Shown: positions 34,118 to 43,177, numbered from the stretch's first letter. The stretch is 64,000 bases of DNA from Phycisphaeraceae bacterium (GCA_015709595.1 CP054178.1:992001-1056000); one strand, 5' to 3'. Numbers and translations: made by a program. Notes: generated from the letters alone by a model not told the origin.

Positions 34118-35431
34118 CTACTCCGTCCACAACAGGAGCAATCGCACCGCCGATGGAAGCCCGTCGAGCACGTCGGGAGGCATCGCCAGCCGCACCTGCC
34201 GACACGTCGCGTGGACGTGGTTGCGGTATTCGGACCAGATTGGGCGAGCCGGGTGCTCGGCGGCGCGACGCGCCCTCAGCGCGTCGATCTCAGCCGGGTC
34301 GGCGGCCTCCGTCATCGCCTTCAGCCACTCACGCCGGGGCGTCGGGGCGTCATAACTCTCAACGGCTCGCATCATGCGCTCTCGAATCTGATCCTGGCGG
34401 GCCATCGCCGAGGTGAGTATCGCCTCGACCGCGGCGCGAACCGACTCCGGGCACTCGATCGCGCCCAGTTGCTCGCTCAACATGTCGATCGGCGAGGGGG
34501 CGTAGATGCCGGGGTGGCGGCGGCTCTCCACCTCACTCCGAAAACGCCGCGCCTGCTCGGGATCGAGCGCCGCCATCACGGGCTCGAACCGCCCTGCCGC
34601 GTCGCGGATGCCGTACATCAGGTCGAGCGTCCGATAGTGTCGATCTTCCCACGCCTTGCGATGGTTCGCCGGATCCCGCCGCGCCAGGTGCTGACTCTCG
34701 GGCCTGATCGGCCATTCGTCGAGTTCGACCTTCGCCCGCCGATACGCCTCCACCGCCTCGGCGTAGCCGTCGATCCACTGCTGGGCTGCCTCGGAGAGTT
34801 TCGGCGTCGAGTCCGGTTCCACACCGATCGCCTCGAAGATGACCCTCGGGTCAAACGCCCACGCAATCCGGTGCCAGGGGTGCTCCGCCACGAACGTACT
34901 CAGCCGCACGTCACGCTTGATCTGACGCCACCATTCACGTCGATCAGAATCAAGCATCGCATCGATGCGTTCGGTCAGCTGCGCTTCGAGTTCGGCGCGC
35001 CGCGCCGACCACGCCTCCCACGTCGCGTGCCAGCCGAGATCGGGCTCTTGAAATGGCTGGTCGGGGTTTTCGGCGCGCCAGGCGTTGCGCTGACGCTGAA
35101 TGTCGGCCATGCGAGCGTGCGTCTGAGCCAGCGCTGCGTCGAACGACCGCCGGTATTCGTCATAGAACGCGGAGAACAGCGCGGCGGCGGCGTCATCATC
35201 GAATCGCAGACGCTCCTTCGCCAACTGAAAGTCCGCCGACGTGAGCATCGGTCGGAACTCGGGCAGGGCGAGGAACTCCGGCGTCAGCAGGCCGACTCGT
35301 TCCGAGCGTGCCGATTCGCCCGAGTCCGTGAGGATGGCGCCCTGTGCGGCGACGACATTCGGGGCAAGCCACATCATCATGGCGAGTATCACCCTGAGTC
35401 GCCAAGGAAACGTCGGGCATGCTCGCACCAT
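34118..35431 (-). CDS. Exported helical protein, paralog of upstream gene
   Basis: About 437 residues from ATG 35431, which opens a signal peptide (WRLRVILAMMMWLAPNVVAAQG). The frame is open to ATG 35527, which overlaps the upstream stop, but that longer form would translate a copy of an intergenic repeat. The mature part is rich in Arg, Glu and Ala and predicted all-helical. About 300-400 aligns by eye with its neighbour: EPVMAALDPEQARRFRSEVE against APMIAGAMPEENAERFRREY, then RRHPGIYAPSPIDMLSE against RRMYPAILRPTRIDVLIE. No known family is recognised. Probably periplasmic; function unknown. Confidence 0.7.
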   Translation of the reverse strand: MVRACPTFPWRLRVILAMMMWLAPNVVAAQGAILTDSGESARSERVGLLTPEFLALPEFRPMLTSADFQLAKERLRFDDDAAAALFSAFYDEYRRSFDAALAQTHARMADIQRQRNAWRAENPDQPFQEPDLGWHATWEAWSARRAELEAQLTERIDAMLDSDRREWWRQIKRDVRLSTFVAEHPWHRIAWAFDPRVIFEAIGVEPDSTPKLSEAAQQWIDGYAEAVEAYRRAKVELDEWPIRPESQHLARRDPANHRKAWEDRHYRTLDLMYGIRDAAGRFEPVMAALDPEQARRFRSEVESRRHPGIYAPSPIDMLSEQLGAIECPESVRAAVEAILTSAMARQDQIRERMMRAVESYDAPTPRREWLKAMTEAADPAEIDALRARRAAEHPARPIWSEYRNHVHATCRQVRLAMPPDVLDGLPSAVRLLLLWTE

Positions 35432-35460
35432 GCCCAGTCCATGCAGACATGTGCCACGGA

Positions 35461-35483
35461 CCACTCCCTCACGGTCGCGGCTC
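35461..35483 (-). repeat. GAGCCGCGACC-type repeat, copy 3
   Basis: The minus strand reads gagccgcgaccgtgagggag then tgg. It falls between the two paralogous helical-protein genes and would be translated as SRDREGVVR if the downstream gene started at 35527, which argues for the inner start. Confidence 0.6.
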
Positions 35484-35523
35484 GCTTGGGGGCGATCTGC
35501 ACAATAAGGAGGAAGCGGTGTCA

Positions 35524-36696
35524 TCATTCCCGTGTCTCCCCGTCGAGAACCCGGCCCAGTTCCGCCTCGATCTCCGCGCCGAGGGCGCGATAGGCCTGCA
35601 GCGCTTCCCGGTGGCGGGCATGTTCCTCGAACTCTCCGCTCGGCGCCAGTTGAAGCATCGCGCGAGCCAGCCACTCGCACTGACGCATCACGCCCGGCGT
35701 GCCGTACAGATCATCCTCGGCGGCCATGAGACGTCGGCGTTCCGAGGCCCGACGCGCTTCCAGCCCGGCCCGCATCGATTCGATCCGCTCACGCTGCTCG
35801 TCGTTCAAGTCGTTACGTGCGAGCGCGGCCTCGATCAGCACATCGATGCGCGTGGGGCGCAGAATGGCCGGGTACATCCGACGCTCGTACTCGCGCCGGA
35901 ATCGTTCGGCGTTCTCCTCGGGCATCGCTCCGGCGATCATCGGCGCAAAGCGGGCGACAACCTCCCGCATCGCCGGTCTGGACCCCAGACGCCTGACCCA
36001 CCACGCCGTCATCCCTTCGAGATCACGTTCGGCGATGAATCGCTGCCGCGACAGATCCGCGGTTCGAGCGGCGGAGTACGCGGGGCGGGCGATCGCATGA
36101 ATCGCCTCCTCGAACTTCCGCAGCAGCACGGCGACGGCGGGCGCCTCCAGCGCGTGAGGCGCAATCTCCTCCACAAGTGCAATCAGATCGGGAGGATTCC
36201 CGGAGTCATCACGCCCTTGAGCGAGTGACTGCCGTCGGTAGAACGCTCGCTCCAGCCAATCCACTTGTGCCGTGCGACCAGGGGAGGCCTCTCGCAAGTC
36301 GCGGAAGTACCGATCCAGCAGGCGCTCCACCTCGCCCTGCCGGGCGTTGATGAACCGAACGCTGTCGCTGAGTGACCACGGCTCATTCAAGGTGCCGGAT
36401 GGGTCGACACGGTCAAAGCCCGATCGCCAGCCGTAGAAGCCGGTGTGGACCGCCATCAACGCGTCATAGTCGGCGGTGAATCGGTCGAACACTTCACGGG
36501 CCCGCGCCGCGTCCGCTTCATTCGTCAACTCCAGGCGGTGGACGTGTTCCTCGAACATGCCCCGCGAGATCGGCGGCGCTTCCTGCGCGACAACCGCGGA
36601 CGAAGCAGCCCACGACGTCAGCAGCGCCACGACCACGCACCACCAACGCAGTGCGGTCCACTCCCATGTGCCGGATGGTCGCCCTACATGGCTCAT
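35524..36696 (-). CDS. Exported helical protein, paralog of downstream gene
   Basis: A 390-residue protein with a signal peptide (about 15-37, WWCVVVALLTSWAASSAVVAQE). The mature chain is predicted helical and charged (EADAARAREVFDRFTADYDALM, RFRREYERRMYPAILRPT, RERIESMRAGLEARRASERRR). Its last ~150 residues match the downstream gene, so the pair arose by tandem duplication. I do not recognise a family. A TAGAAT hexamer on the minus strand (36718-36723) is a good -10 box 21 bases before the ATG, with GGGAG between. Likely the first gene of a two-gene operon. Confidence 0.75.
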   Translation of the reverse strand: MSHVGRPSGTWEWTALRWWCVVVALLTSWAASSAVVAQEAPPISRGMFEEHVHRLELTNEADAARAREVFDRFTADYDALMAVHTGFYGWRSGFDRVDPSGTLNEPWSLSDSVRFINARQGEVERLLDRYFRDLREASPGRTAQVDWLERAFYRRQSLAQGRDDSGNPPDLIALVEEIAPHALEAPAVAVLLRKFEEAIHAIARPAYSAARTADLSRQRFIAERDLEGMTAWWVRRLGSRPAMREVVARFAPMIAGAMPEENAERFRREYERRMYPAILRPTRIDVLIEAALARNDLNDEQRERIESMRAGLEARRASERRRLMAAEDDLYGTPGVMRQCEWLARAMLQLAPSGEFEEHARHREALQAYRALGAEIEAELGRVLDGETRE

Positions 36697-36717
36697 GCAC
36701 CTACCGCTCCCGCTGCA

Positions 36718-36723
36718 ATTCTA
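36718..36723 (-). promoter_or_regulatory. -10 box (TAGAAT) for the helical-protein pair
   Basis: The minus strand reads TAGAAT, five of six bases of the consensus, 21 bases before the ATG at 36696. This gives a leader of about 14 bases. The -35 region at the usual distance is GC-rich and unconvincing. Confidence 0.4.
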
Positions 36724-36757
36724 GCAGGCGGGAAGCGACGGAGCGCGAGTGTGCGGC

Positions 36758-37258
36758 TCACTGATCCAGAATGAAGTAGTACCGCCCGTCGTCCAGCTTC
36801 TGGAAGTTCCCCTCGAACAGGCCGCGGTCATCGAAGAGCGAATCGACCTCGAGCATGTAGTCGTCGTTCTGCGTCTCGCCGTCGCCGTTGAAGTGAACGC
36901 CTACCGCCGTGAAGATGCCGAAGTTGTCGGCCTCGGTGTCCCATCGTCCGCCGATGGGGGTGATTTCGGCGAACTTGGCGGGGTCGATGTAGGGCTCCAG
37001 CTCGGCGGGGAGCTCGCCGGTGTTGCCGTTGGGGACGTTCATGCGGCTCTTGGCCATATAGACCAGAATGCCGTCGCCGAAGATTCGGGCATCGCTGATG
37101 AACGCCACCTGACGGGCTTCCTTGCTGAACGTGCCGAACGACGGGATGACGATCGCCGCCAGGATGGCGAGGATCAGCACCACGATCAGAATCTCGATCA
37201 GGGTGAACCCGCGTCGGGCGAAGCGCGTGACGGCGTGTCGGCGGCGGTCGATCGACAT
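36758..37258 (-). CDS. Type IV pilin / type II secretion pseudopilin-like protein
   Basis: A 166-residue protein with a prepilin leader (MSIDRRRHAVTRFARRG) and the class III cleavage and methylation site G-FTLIE, followed by the hydrophobic alpha-1 helix (ILIVVLILAILAAIVIPSF). The soluble C-terminal part (about 55-166) is small and beta-rich (GVHFNGDGETQNDDYMLEVD, DDGRYYFILDQ). It could be a minor pilin or a GspG/GspH-like pseudopilin. No pilus or secretion ATPase genes adjoin it; scattered single pseudopilins are common in planctomycetes. ATG 37258 starts the leader. Confidence 0.88.
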   Translation of the reverse strand: MSIDRRRHAVTRFARRGFTLIEILIVVLILAILAAIVIPSFGTFSKEARQVAFISDARIFGDGILVYMAKSRMNVPNGNTGELPAELEPYIDPAKFAEITPIGGRWDTEADNFGIFTAVGVHFNGDGETQNDDYMLEVDSLFDDRGLFEGNFQKLDDGRYYFILDQ

Positions 37259-37492
37259 GGGTGGTGGACCTCGTGGCGCGTCCGACCCCGGCGCGGCGCG
37301 CTCACTCCGACTATCGGATACGATCGCCCGGCACGGCATCGCGCCCGGGCAATCCGCGCCGGTGATGGCCCTTGCAGCCCGCAGGGTTTCGCGCCGCGTG
37401 CCGATAATGCGAAGCGTGCGGGTGCCAATGAACGCGCCAGGCGGTGCTTGCGCCGTGCATCCGTCAAGAGGGGAACGCCCTCACCAACGAAC

Positions 37493-37520
37493 AGGCCCGC
37501 CGGCACATGCCGACGGGCCT
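37493..37520. terminator. Hairpin downstream of the second PEP-CTERM gene
   Basis: A stem-loop aggcccg-c-cggc-acat-gccg-a-cgggcct, 24 bases past the minus-strand stop. The layout copies that of the first PEP-CTERM gene, which also ends in a strong GC hairpin. No T-tract follows. Confidence 0.65.
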
Positions 37521-37544
37521 GCAAAGATCAGAGAAAGCGAGGGC

Positions 37545-38057
37545 TCAGCCGCGACGACGCCGACGGGCGCCGATCAGACCGGCGCCAGCCAGCAGGGCCA
37601 GCGCACCAGGCGCGGGAATGGGCTTGATGATGAACACCGCGTCACGGTGCAGACCATCAGGCGTGATGCCGTCATCGAACGACTCGAAGAACCGGAAGGT
37701 CCAGGTGCCGTTGTAGTTGCCGCCGTTGAAGGCGTTGGTGGAGCCGCCGGCGACGAAACGACCGGCGCTGTTGCCCCAACCCAGCGCGTTGCCCGCGATG
37801 ACCACGCTGACGTTGTCCGGCGAGGTGATGCGGATGCGCATCTCCGAACCCCACGAGGGCGAAAACGCCTCGAAGGAGAGAGCGAAGGCAAAACCGATCA
37901 CCGTGGCGCCCTGGCCGGCGTTCAGGTTGACCTGAACAACGGTGTTCGAACCCGCACCGTCAAGACCGTCGCTCGTGGAGCCGGACAGGTCAACGATGTC
38001 AGCGCTCGCCGTCGCCGCGAAGATCATGGAAAGGGCCGCAGTCGTGAGCGTTCTCAT
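37545..38057 (-). CDS. Secreted PEP-CTERM-type protein
   Basis: A 170-residue protein with a signal peptide (1-19, ending ATASA). The beta-sandwich body (about 20-140) resembles a proprotein convertase P-like domain: FSPSWGSEMRIRITSPDN, GNYNGTWTFRFFESFDDG. The C-terminal signal is IPAPGALALLAGAGLIGARRRRRG. The sorting tail is nearly the same as in the other PEP-CTERM gene at 10669, so both should be handled by the same exosortase system. ATG 38057 follows AGGGAG. Confidence 0.87.
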   Translation of the reverse strand: MRTLTTAALSMIFAATASADIVDLSGSTSDGLDGAGSNTVVQVNLNAGQGATVIGFAFALSFEAFSPSWGSEMRIRITSPDNVSVVIAGNALGWGNSAGRFVAGGSTNAFNGGNYNGTWTFRFFESFDDGITPDGLHRDAVFIIKPIPAPGALALLAGAGLIGARRRRRG

Positions 38058-38140
38058 TTCTCTTTACTCCCTCAGTCTCAGACTCTGGTCGGTTTCTCTC
38101 TCCCCCGACGGGACTCCAGCCCACCGCAGGGTCACTGACG

Positions 38141-38168
38141 ATTCTAACCGACCGCGTGGACGCCACAA
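38141..38168 (-). promoter_or_regulatory. Sigma-70-like promoter of the PEP-CTERM gene
   Basis: The minus strand carries TTGTGG (38163-38168) and TAGAAT (38141-38146) separated by 16 bases. The -10 matches five of six consensus bases and the -35 the TTG core. Transcription would start near 38133, a leader of about 75 bases. Confidence 0.45.
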
Positions 38169-38340
38169 GTGGAAAATCCGATTTTTTCAAGGTTTGCGAT
38201 CGATCCGCTGACCGCCGATCGGGCCCCGAACCGAGCCGTCAAGATGGGCAAAAAGGGGAAGAGTGGGGTCACTTGCATCGGGGGCGAACGACCGCACCCC
38301 ACCTGAATCATCCACACTTCATCCACATCTGGGGCCTGCG

Positions 38341-38376
38341 GATGTCCGGGGGTGTCCGAGGGGTTCCGGGAGTGTC
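38341..38376. repeat. GGGGTTCCGGG-type simple repeat
   Basis: A short run of gtccggggg, gtccgagggg and ttccgggag units. Related runs of gggttccggggg occur at 43319-43340 (inside a coding Gly/Ser linker) and 56041-56079. Confidence 0.45.
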
Positions 38377-38636
38377 CCGAGCTGTTTCCACTCTAAAAGG
38401 GCTCAGAGTCCGTGACGGCTCCCTGTCCTGGTATCCCGGCCAAGGGCCAGGCCATCGGCCATCATGCCGGAGGTTTCCCGCGGTTGGGAAGCGATCCTCG
38501 CCATTTTCCCGTGCCGGAGAACGCCTTGCCGAACGAATCCTGTATGAATCTATAGAGTAGGGGCCGCCTCGCTGCGTAAAAGGTGAGGAGGCCCTCGAGC
38601 GCGCCGCAAACCAGCGTCCATCGGTCGGAGTCACCC

Positions 38637-41600
38637 ATGCGCGAGATCGTCCGAGAACTCAACCGCCTGCGCGACCGATCGCGGTTCATGCTGCTGCTGC
38701 AGCGAGGCAGCACGGTCGGGGCGTGGGTGCTCGGCACGGCACTGGGGCTTTCGCTCCTGGACTACGTCCTCCGATTCCCGCCGTTCTTCCGCGCTCTGTT
38801 GCTGGCGATCGGGCTGGCGGGTCTGGGCTGGCTGCTGGCTCGTCGGCTGGTTCCGGCGATCGGCTTCCGCCCCACGCTGACGGACCTGGCGCTGCGGGTG
38901 GAGCGCGCGGCGCCGGGGCTGTCTGGGCGTCTGGCGTCGAGCGTCGAGTTCGTGGCCGCGGGCATGACGACGACGAATCCGCTCGCGCAGCGCACCGTGG
39001 AAGAAACGCAGCAGCGACTGACGGGCGACCCCTTCGCCGCCGCCATCGACCCGCGTCGCACCTGGCGCGACGCCTCCATCGCGGGCGTGCTGCTGGCGAT
39101 CGTGGCGATCCTCACGCTCGTCTCGCCCGCCTCGGCGGGCACGGCGGCGGCGCGGCTGCTCTGGCCGTTCGGCGGAGCGGAGTGGCCAGCGCGAACCGGC
39201 GTCGCGTCGATGATGCAGGGAGTGACCGTCCATCCGCGCGGACAGGCCCTGGCCTTGCGAGCCAGGGGCGTCAAGGCGCCGGGCGACGCCACCGAGGCCA
39301 TGCGACTCATCGCCCGTTACCGGCTCGTTGAAGCCGACGCGCCTGGCCCGTGGCGCGAAGTCGTCCTGCGTCACCAGGGCGATTCCATCTACGAACAGCT
39401 CGTGGATACCGACGCCCAGGCGATCGAGTTCCGTTTCGTCGCCGCCGACTCGCAGACGGAGCCGGAGCGGATCATCCTCTCGCCGCCCCCCGCGATTCTC
39501 GCGGCGTCGCTGCTCGTGACGCCCCCCGCCTACGCCGCAGCGCACGTACCACAGGCGCGTCTGGAACTGGGTCCTGGTGTGGATGAGCGGGGCTTCACCG
39601 AGGCCCCCCTGCTGGCCGGCTCGCGGGCCGAACTGCGACTGACCCTCAATAAGCCGATCCCCGTCGAGTCCGCCTCGGACGCGACGTGGCTGCGCGACAC
39701 GCTGGGGCTGCCCGGCGATAGTCCGCTGCCCGACCTGGTGGTGGAGGACGGCGAGCGACCCGTCTGGGTGCTGCGATGGACGCTGGAGCGCACGCTCGCC
39801 CTCAACCTGCACCTGGTGGACGAGCACGGGCTCTCCAACTTCGACGAGATCGCCTACCGCATCGACGTGGCGACCGACCGCGAGCCAGGCGTGGCCATCA
39901 TCGAGCCGCCTTCCGATCAGACCGTGCTGCCCACCGCGGTGGTGCCGGTGATCGTGGAAGGTCGCGATGATGTGGCCCTGTCGGGTGTGGGCCTGGAGAT
40001 GTTCCGCGCAGGCCGGACGCCCGAGGCGCCGTCCCATCCGCTGGGCGAGAAGTGGCAGGCGGCACAGGAATCCATGACGCGTCTGGAGCACCGCGTGGAC
40101 CTTGCCGCGCTCCAGGCCAGCGAGGGCGACGTGATTGAAATCGTCGGCGTGGCCGAGGACGTGTACGAGCGCGACGGTGTGAGGCACGACCGGGCGCGAT
40201 CGGCGCCGAGGCGTCTGCGCGTCATCAGCCAGCGTGAGTTCGGCGAGGCCCTGCTGCAGGAGCTCAAGGCCCTGCGTCAGAACGCCATCCGCCTCGAAGG
40301 CCAGCAGGCGGAGCTGCAGGACGACGTCATCGACGAGGGCGTGCAGCCGGGCGTCAGCCGGGCGCAGGAGCGCATCTCCGAGCGGCTCGCCGAGCAGCTC
40401 CAGGCGCTGGATCAACTGCGCCAGCGGCAGCAGATGAACCGCTTCGAGGACGCCACGCTGCAGTCGCTGGTCGAGCAGTCGCGGGATCTGCTCGAGCACG
40501 CCGGTCGCGCCAGCGCCCAGGCGGGGGCGGCCATCGAGCGACGGCAGCGCGACCAGGCGACGCAGGAGCAGAACCGGAACCAGAGCCAGCCAAACCCCTC
40601 GGGCGAGCCGACGGGTGAACGCGCAACGACAAGAGGCGATCGTCAGCAACCTGGTCAGCAGGATCAGAATCCGCCGCCGCGTCAGGGGGAACCGCGGCAA
40701 GCCGGTCAGCAGCAGCCGGGCGGTCAGCCGCAGGGTGGCCAGCAACAGCAGCAGGCCGGTGAAGCGGAGCAGAACCCGCAGGCCGGTGAGCCGCGGGAAC
40801 AACGGGGACAGCCGCCCGAACCCGAACTGCGTCAGCCGGACGAGCGGGACCGCGAGATCGTCGAGCGTCAGCAGGAGGTGCGCGAGGAGCTGCGCGATCT
40901 GATCGAGGCCCTGGACCGCAACGAGGACACCTGGGTGATGAACCAGCGCATCCGCGACCTGCTGCAGGAGCAGGAGCGGCTGCAGACGGAAACCCAGCAG
41001 CTGGGCAACCAGACCACCGGACGCTCGCTTGACGAACTGGAGCCGGAGGAGCTCTCCGAACTCGATCGCATCCGTCAGCGGCAGGAGGGGCTGGCGGCCC
41101 GCATGCGCGACCTGATCGACGACCTGCGTCAGCGGGCGGAAGGACTGGAGCAGGTGGACCCCGCCGCCGCTCAGGCGCAGCGCAGCGCGGCCAACACCGC
41201 CGAGCAGCGCGAAACCGACCGCACCATGGAGCAGGCCTCGCGTCAGGTGCGCAGCAACCAGTTGCAGAACGCCCAGAACTCGCAGCAGCAGGTCCGCAAC
41301 GACCTGCAGCAGATGCTGCAGGATCTTGATCGCAAGCGGGCCCGTGCCGAAGAGTTGCAGCGTCGGCTGGAGTCGCTGGTGCAGTCGATCGAGCGCCTGG
41401 TGACGGTGCAGGAGTCGGAGCTTGGTGCGGTCATCCGCGCCAAGGAGGGCATCGACGCCGCCGGACGCGACCGCGCCATGATCCGGCTCAGCCAGAACAC
41501 GCAGGCGGTGGCGAGCGAGGCCCGCGCCGCCGGGCAGGAGGCGGCCCGCATCGCCCGCGCGCTGGACCGGGCGGCGGACGCCCAGGCGGAGGCCGTCACG

Positions 41601-42443
41601 CACCTGCGGGCCGCGCCCCCCGCGTATGACCTGGCCGAAGGCGCCGAGACACGGTCGCTTGACCTGCTCAAGGAGGCCCTCGCCCTGGCGAAGGAGCTGG
41701 AGCAGCAGGTCGAGGAGGATCTCGTCCGCCAGAAGCGCGAGGAGCTTCTCGCCGGGTATCGCGACCTCGCCGAGCGACAGGTGGCTCTGCGCGACCAGAC
41801 GCTGGAACTGCAGCAGCAGGGCGAACTGGATCGCCGCGCGCTGGTCGAGGCCAGGCGTCACGCCAACGTGCAGGATGAAATCCGCCAGGCGCTGGAGGCG
41901 ATCAAGGCCCGCACGCAGGAGATCAGCGACTCGCCCATGTTCTCGCACGTGCATGGGCTGGTGGACGCCGCCGCCCTGCAGGTCATCGAGCGGCTGCGCG
42001 AGGGGGACGTATCGATCCACGTGACCGACCGTCAGCGCAGCGTGGCGGAACTGATCGGCCGTCTCGTCTCTGCGCTCGAAGAAGAGATGGCGCCGCCCAA
42101 CGAGTTCGAGGAGGACAACCAGGGAGGCGAAGGCGGTCAGGGCGGCGGGGGCGGCGGACAGGGGCAGCAGCAGCAGCCCCAGCCGCTCGTGCCTCCGCTG
42201 GCGGAGTTGAAGCTGCTGCGCGGACTGCAGGAACAGATCTACAGCGAGACCCGTACGCTCAATGAGGCATCGGGCCTCGACGACGCCGCCCGGCGTCAGC
42301 GGCTGCGCGACCTGTCAAGGCAGCAGCAGTCGTTGCTGGAGCTGGGGCAGCGGCTGCTCGAAGCGCTTCAGCAGCAGCAGGGCGGCCCCACGCCGCCCGG
42401 CGACCCGCGCACCGACGGCCCGACGGAAGGAGGCGCCCAGTGA
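38637..42443 (+). CDS. DUF4175-like membrane protein with Gln-rich region
   Basis: A 1,268-residue protein. Two N-terminal membrane helices (about 22-65: VGAWVLGTALGLSLLDYVL and ALLLAIGLAGLGWLLARRL) and a third at about 150-170 match DUF4175 proteins. Beta-rich extracytoplasmic modules follow (about 190-500). A long helical part (about 535-1250) is full of Gln, Glu and Arg and interrupted by low complexity (about 655-745, with QQQQQ and GGQPQGGQ). The C-terminus carries GGEGGQGGGGGGQGQQQQ. In planctomycetes, DUF4175 genes often travel with MoxR, DUF58 and vWA genes as an envelope-related operon; here they are not adjacent. ATG 38637 gives the conserved MREIVRELNRLR start. Confidence 0.83.
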   Translation: MREIVRELNRLRDRSRFMLLLQRGSTVGAWVLGTALGLSLLDYVLRFPPFFRALLLAIGLAGLGWLLARRLVPAIGFRPTLTDLALRVERAAPGLSGRLASSVEFVAAGMTTTNPLAQRTVEETQQRLTGDPFAAAIDPRRTWRDASIAGVLLAIVAILTLVSPASAGTAAARLLWPFGGAEWPARTGVASMMQGVTVHPRGQALALRARGVKAPGDATEAMRLIARYRLVEADAPGPWREVVLRHQGDSIYEQLVDTDAQAIEFRFVAADSQTEPERIILSPPPAILAASLLVTPPAYAAAHVPQARLELGPGVDERGFTEAPLLAGSRAELRLTLNKPIPVESASDATWLRDTLGLPGDSPLPDLVVEDGERPVWVLRWTLERTLALNLHLVDEHGLSNFDEIAYRIDVATDREPGVAIIEPPSDQTVLPTAVVPVIVEGRDDVALSGVGLEMFRAGRTPEAPSHPLGEKWQAAQESMTRLEHRVDLAALQASEGDVIEIVGVAEDVYERDGVRHDRARSAPRRLRVISQREFGEALLQELKALRQNAIRLEGQQAELQDDVIDEGVQPGVSRAQERISERLAEQLQALDQLRQRQQMNRFEDATLQSLVEQSRDLLEHAGRASAQAGAAIERRQRDQATQEQNRNQSQPNPSGEPTGERATTRGDRQQPGQQDQNPPPRQGEPRQAGQQQPGGQPQGGQQQQQAGEAEQNPQAGEPREQRGQPPEPELRQPDERDREIVERQQEVREELRDLIEALDRNEDTWVMNQRIRDLLQEQERLQTETQQLGNQTTGRSLDELEPEELSELDRIRQRQEGLAARMRDLIDDLRQRAEGLEQVDPAAAQAQRSAANTAEQRETDRTMEQASRQVRSNQLQNAQNSQQQVRNDLQQMLQDLDRKRARAEELQRRLESLVQSIERLVTVQESELGAVIRAKEGIDAAGRDRAMIRLSQNTQAVASEARAAGQEAARIARALDRAADAQAEAVTHLRAAPPAYDLAEGAETRSLDLLKEALALAKELEQQVEEDLVRQKREELLAGYRDLAERQVALRDQTLELQQQGELDRRALVEARRHANVQDEIRQALEAIKARTQEISDSPMFSHVHGLVDAAALQVIERLREGDVSIHVTDRQRSVAELIGRLVSALEEEMAPPNEFEEDNQGGEGGQGGGGGGQGQQQQPQPLVPPLAELKLLRGLQEQIYSETRTLNEASGLDDAARRQRLRDLSRQQQSLLELGQRLLEALQQQQGGPTPPGDPRTDGPTEGGAQ

Positions 42444-43177
42444 AGCACGTCACGCGCACGGTTCTCATGGCCCTGGTGCTGCTCGGCACGCCGGCTTTCG
42501 CGCAGGACTCGCCGCCCGCGCCGCCCAGGCAGGATGATCCGAAGAAGGACGAGGCGAAGAAGGATGACGCCGCCAAGTCCCTCGATGAACTGCTGGGACT
42601 CGAGGAGGATGATTCGTCTCGCGGCGCGGCGGAAGCCGCCGAACGCGAAGCCAGGGACGCCCTCGACCGCGCCTTGCGGGCCAAGGAGATCTCCGACAAC
42701 TTCCGCGACGCGATCCGCCAGATGGGCGTGTCGGCGGAGCTGCTGGGCGAGAAGTTCGACGCCGGACTGGGCACCCAGCGCGTGCAGGAGGAGATCATCC
42801 GCAAGCTGGACGACCTGATCGCCAGCGCGCGCAAGGAGCAGTCCAACAGCAGCTCCTCGTCGAGCAGTCAGTCGTCGAGTCAGCAGAACCGGCAGCAGCC
42901 GCGCCAGCAGCAGCAGAACAACCAGCAGTCGCCGTCGGACCAGAACGACTCCAGCCGCAACAACAACCCGGCAGACTCGACGCAGTCCAACGCCCCCACG
43001 CAGCAGCCGGAAGGTGAGCTCAAGTCGCTGCTGGCCGAGGGCGGGGTGGAGTGGGGCTCGCTGCCCGAGCGCGTGCGCGACCAGTTGATGCAGGCCATGC
43101 GCGACCAGCCCTCGGCGCTCTATCGCCGGTTGACGCAGGAGTACTACCGTCGTCTCGCGGAGGAATCGTCGAACTAG
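42440..43177 (+). CDS. Exported Gln/Ser/Asn-rich protein
   Basis: A 245-residue protein with a signal peptide (1-21, ending AFAQ). A Lys/Asp/Glu-rich stretch (25-60), a helical segment (60-133) and a low-complexity tract (134-195: runs of SSSS, QQ, NNQQ, NNN) follow. A short C-terminal module (EWGSLPERVRDQLMQAM ... YYRRLAEESS) closes the protein. That ending recurs in planctomycete proteins encoded beside DUF4175 genes. GTG 42440 overlaps the preceding stop (GTGA), so translation is coupled to it. Function unknown; the fusion-like linker suggests an envelope scaffold. Confidence 0.8.
   Translation: MKHVTRTVLMALVLLGTPAFAQDSPPAPPRQDDPKKDEAKKDDAAKSLDELLGLEEDDSSRGAAEAAEREARDALDRALRAKEISDNFRDAIRQMGVSAELLGEKFDAGLGTQRVQEEIIRKLDDLIASARKEQSNSSSSSSSQSSSQQNRQQPRQQQQNNQQSPSDQNDSSRNNNPADSTQSNAPTQQPEGELKSLLAEGGVEWGSLPERVRDQLMQAMRDQPSALYRRLTQEYYRRLAEESSN

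Larger units (their letters stand above)
38058..38636. other. Longest intergenic region, divergent
   Basis: 579 bases between the PEP-CTERM gene (-) and the DUF4175-like gene (+). It holds the PEP-CTERM promoter (38141-38168), a GGTTCCGGG-type repeat (38341-38376) and a possible plus-strand promoter, TTGCCG at 38526-38531 with TATAGA at 38551-38556 (19-base spacing). About 38180-38330 contains A/T-rich and GGGG-rich runs without coding character. A small RNA or long leader is possible but not demonstrable by eye. Confidence 0.4.

Noticed and set aside
38631-42020. A 1,129-codon minus-strand open frame
   Set aside because: Antisense shadow of the DUF4175-like gene; no start signal or motif.
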